NCBI GenBank assembly: GCA_027482185.1
Contig: JAIXWF010000003.1
Location: 186,001 to 250,000, forward strand
Reading direction: 5' to 3'
Length of the DNA stretch: 64,000 nucleotides
From: Opitutaceae bacterium
GTDB lineage: Bacteria > Verrucomicrobiota > Verrucomicrobiia > Opitutales > Opitutaceae
Shown: positions 63,264-64,000 of the stretch, in pieces
How the letters are laid out: every line of letters starts with the position of its first letter
Position numbering within the stretch: the first letter of the stretch is position 1
The notes under the pieces: generated by a model
What the model was told of the DNA's origin: nothing
Seen by the model: the letters and a program-made list of their open reading frames with translations, nothing else
Databases searched by the model: none
Translations under genes and position numbers: made by a program

Positions 63264-64000
63264 GTGTCCTCGCCCGCCCAGCTCGCCATTCTCGCTCCCG
63301 GCCTCCTCGGCGGTTCCGTTGCGCGCGCGGCCCGGGCGAACGGCGCCGCCGGCCGGATCGTGATCTGGGCGCGGCGCCCCGAAACGCGGCTGCAGCTGCG
63401 CGACCAGCCGTGGTGCGACGCCGTCGCCGAGACGCCCGAGGCGGCGGCGCAGGGCTCCGACCTCGTCGTGATCGCGGCGCCGGTCGACCAGATCGTGCCG
63501 CTGGCCCGCCGGATCGCGCCCGCCCTGCCCGCCGGCGCCTGCGTGACCGACGTCGGCAGCGTGAAAGGCGAGATCGCGCGCCACGGCGCCGCCGCCCTCG
63601 GCGCGCGCGCCCACTTCGTCGGCGCCCACCCGATGGCCGGCTCCGAAAAAACGGGCTGGGAGCACGGCACCGCGGAACTCTTCCGCCATCGCACCTGTTT
63701 CGTCACCCCGCTGCCGGAGACGTTGCCCGCCGCCACCGCGACCGTCGCCGCCTTCTGGCACGCGCTCGGCGCGGAGGTCGTGACCGTCGGCGCCGATGCG
63801 CACGACGAAATCGTCGCGCACATCAGCCACTTGCCGCAGGCGATCGCGACCAGCCTCTGCGTCTTCCTCGCCGGCAAGGATCCGGCCTGGCGCAACTTCG
63901 CCGGCGGCGGCCTGCGGGACACCACGCGGATCGCCGGAAGCGACGCGCAAATCTGGCGCAGCATCTTCGAGCAGAACCGCGACGAAGTGCTGCGCGCCCT
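63264..64000 (+). CDS. tyrA: Prephenate dehydrogenase, 3' end beyond the window
   Basis: At least 245 aa from the GTG at 63264 (VSSPAQLAILAPGLLGGSVARAARANG). 'LAPGLLGGS' is the nucleotide-binding Gly-rich turn (here APGLLGGS in place of GLGLIGGS). 'VVIAAPVDQIVPL', 'TDVGSVKGEIARHGA', 'FVGAHPMAGSEKTGWEHG' and 'HISHLPQAIATSL' are the TyrA motifs with the catalytic His and substrate-binding residues. It makes 4-hydroxyphenylpyruvate for tyrosine. No mutase or ACT domain is visible so far. Divergent from the FGE-like gene (89 bp). Confidence 0.9.
   Translation, partial: MSSPAQLAILAPGLLGGSVARAARANGAAGRIVIWARRPETRLQLRDQPWCDAVAETPEAAAQGSDLVVIAAPVDQIVPLARRIAPALPAGACVTDVGSVKGEIARHGAAALGARAHFVGAHPMAGSEKTGWEHGTAELFRHRTCFVTPLPETLPAATATVAAFWHALGAEVVTVGADAHDEIVAHISHLPQAIATSLCVFLAGKDPAWRNFAGGGLRDTTRIAGSDAQIWRSIFEQNRDEVLRA

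Overview
The window looks like chromosomal DNA of a high-GC member of the Verrucomicrobiota, most probably Opitutaceae or a close relative. This is inferred from the gene repertoire: three TonB-dependent receptors whose plug domains begin with a 'LSPFxV...GYxATSTL' type motif, an ECF sigma/FecR pair, a PSCyt1-DUF1549-DUF1553 protein paired with a Tat-exported DUF1501 protein, a sulfatase and lyases for polyanionic glycans, a PEP-CTERM-like protein, and rpsB-tsf housekeeping genes. No 16S rRNA gene is present, so the assignment stays an inference.

Layout. (1) 1-5004: a tight four-gene plus-strand operon (SPFH/prohibitin-like protein cut by the window edge, PotD-like lipoprotein, DUF481-like outer-membrane protein, cyclic-peptide-type ABC exporter). 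(2) 5005-11109: a nest of mobile elements. IstA and serine-recombinase remnants are followed by an IS30-family element that has been split by an IS66-family element (8-bp target duplication GAGGTACT, 5874-5881 and 8263-8270). An istB fragment comes next, itself split by an IS110/IS1111-type element at 9221-10704, and then the right end of an IS21-type element. (3) 11110-13388: no credible protein genes. It holds a tandem array of hairpin modules joined by an 18-bp core that resembles a tRNA 3' end, and two copies of a 175-bp REP-like repeat. (4) 13389-18954: a lower-GC accessory island with a translationally coupled trio (metallophosphoesterase, ORC/Cdc6-like P-loop ATPase, unrecognised alpha/beta protein) and a convergent D12-class adenine methyltransferase. 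Members of the same REP-like family lie on both sides. This is the best candidate for an undescribed, defence-like system.

(5) 19433-32588: polysaccharide utilisation. A redoxin, a PL9-like beta-helix lyase, a xylose-isomerase-like TIM-barrel protein and an FGly-type sulfatase precede a LacI regulator divergent from a TonB receptor, a heparinase II/III-like enzyme and a polysaccharide-pyruvyl-transferase-like protein. (6) 32622-42947: small conserved genes, an AraC/GyrI-like regulator, two more TonB receptors, a J-like/HELGH membrane protein and a PEP-CTERM-like protein. (7) 43025-54784: a Tgt fused to an MnmC-like domain, then sigma/FecR/PSCyt1-DUF1553/DUF1501, a ThuA-like protein, a Tat-exported phosphoesterase and a GIY-YIG protein. 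(8) 54929-64000: core genome with tRNA-Ser(CGA), DUF983, tsf, rpsB, tRNA-Asp(GTC), a DUF374 acyltransferase, tRNA-Ala(CGC), a PIN-TRAM membrane protein, an EVE protein, an FGE-fold protein without catalytic cysteines, and the start of tyrA.

How the genes work together. The glycan genes form regulated uptake and degradation units: the receptor imports, the lyase and sulfatase depolymerise and desulfate, and LacI, AraC or ECF/FecR control them. The accessory island and the insertion-sequence nest are the variable part of the window. Within the IS110-type element, the long non-coding side carries short matches to both its own target and its own donor end, as expected for a bridge RNA (seekRNA).
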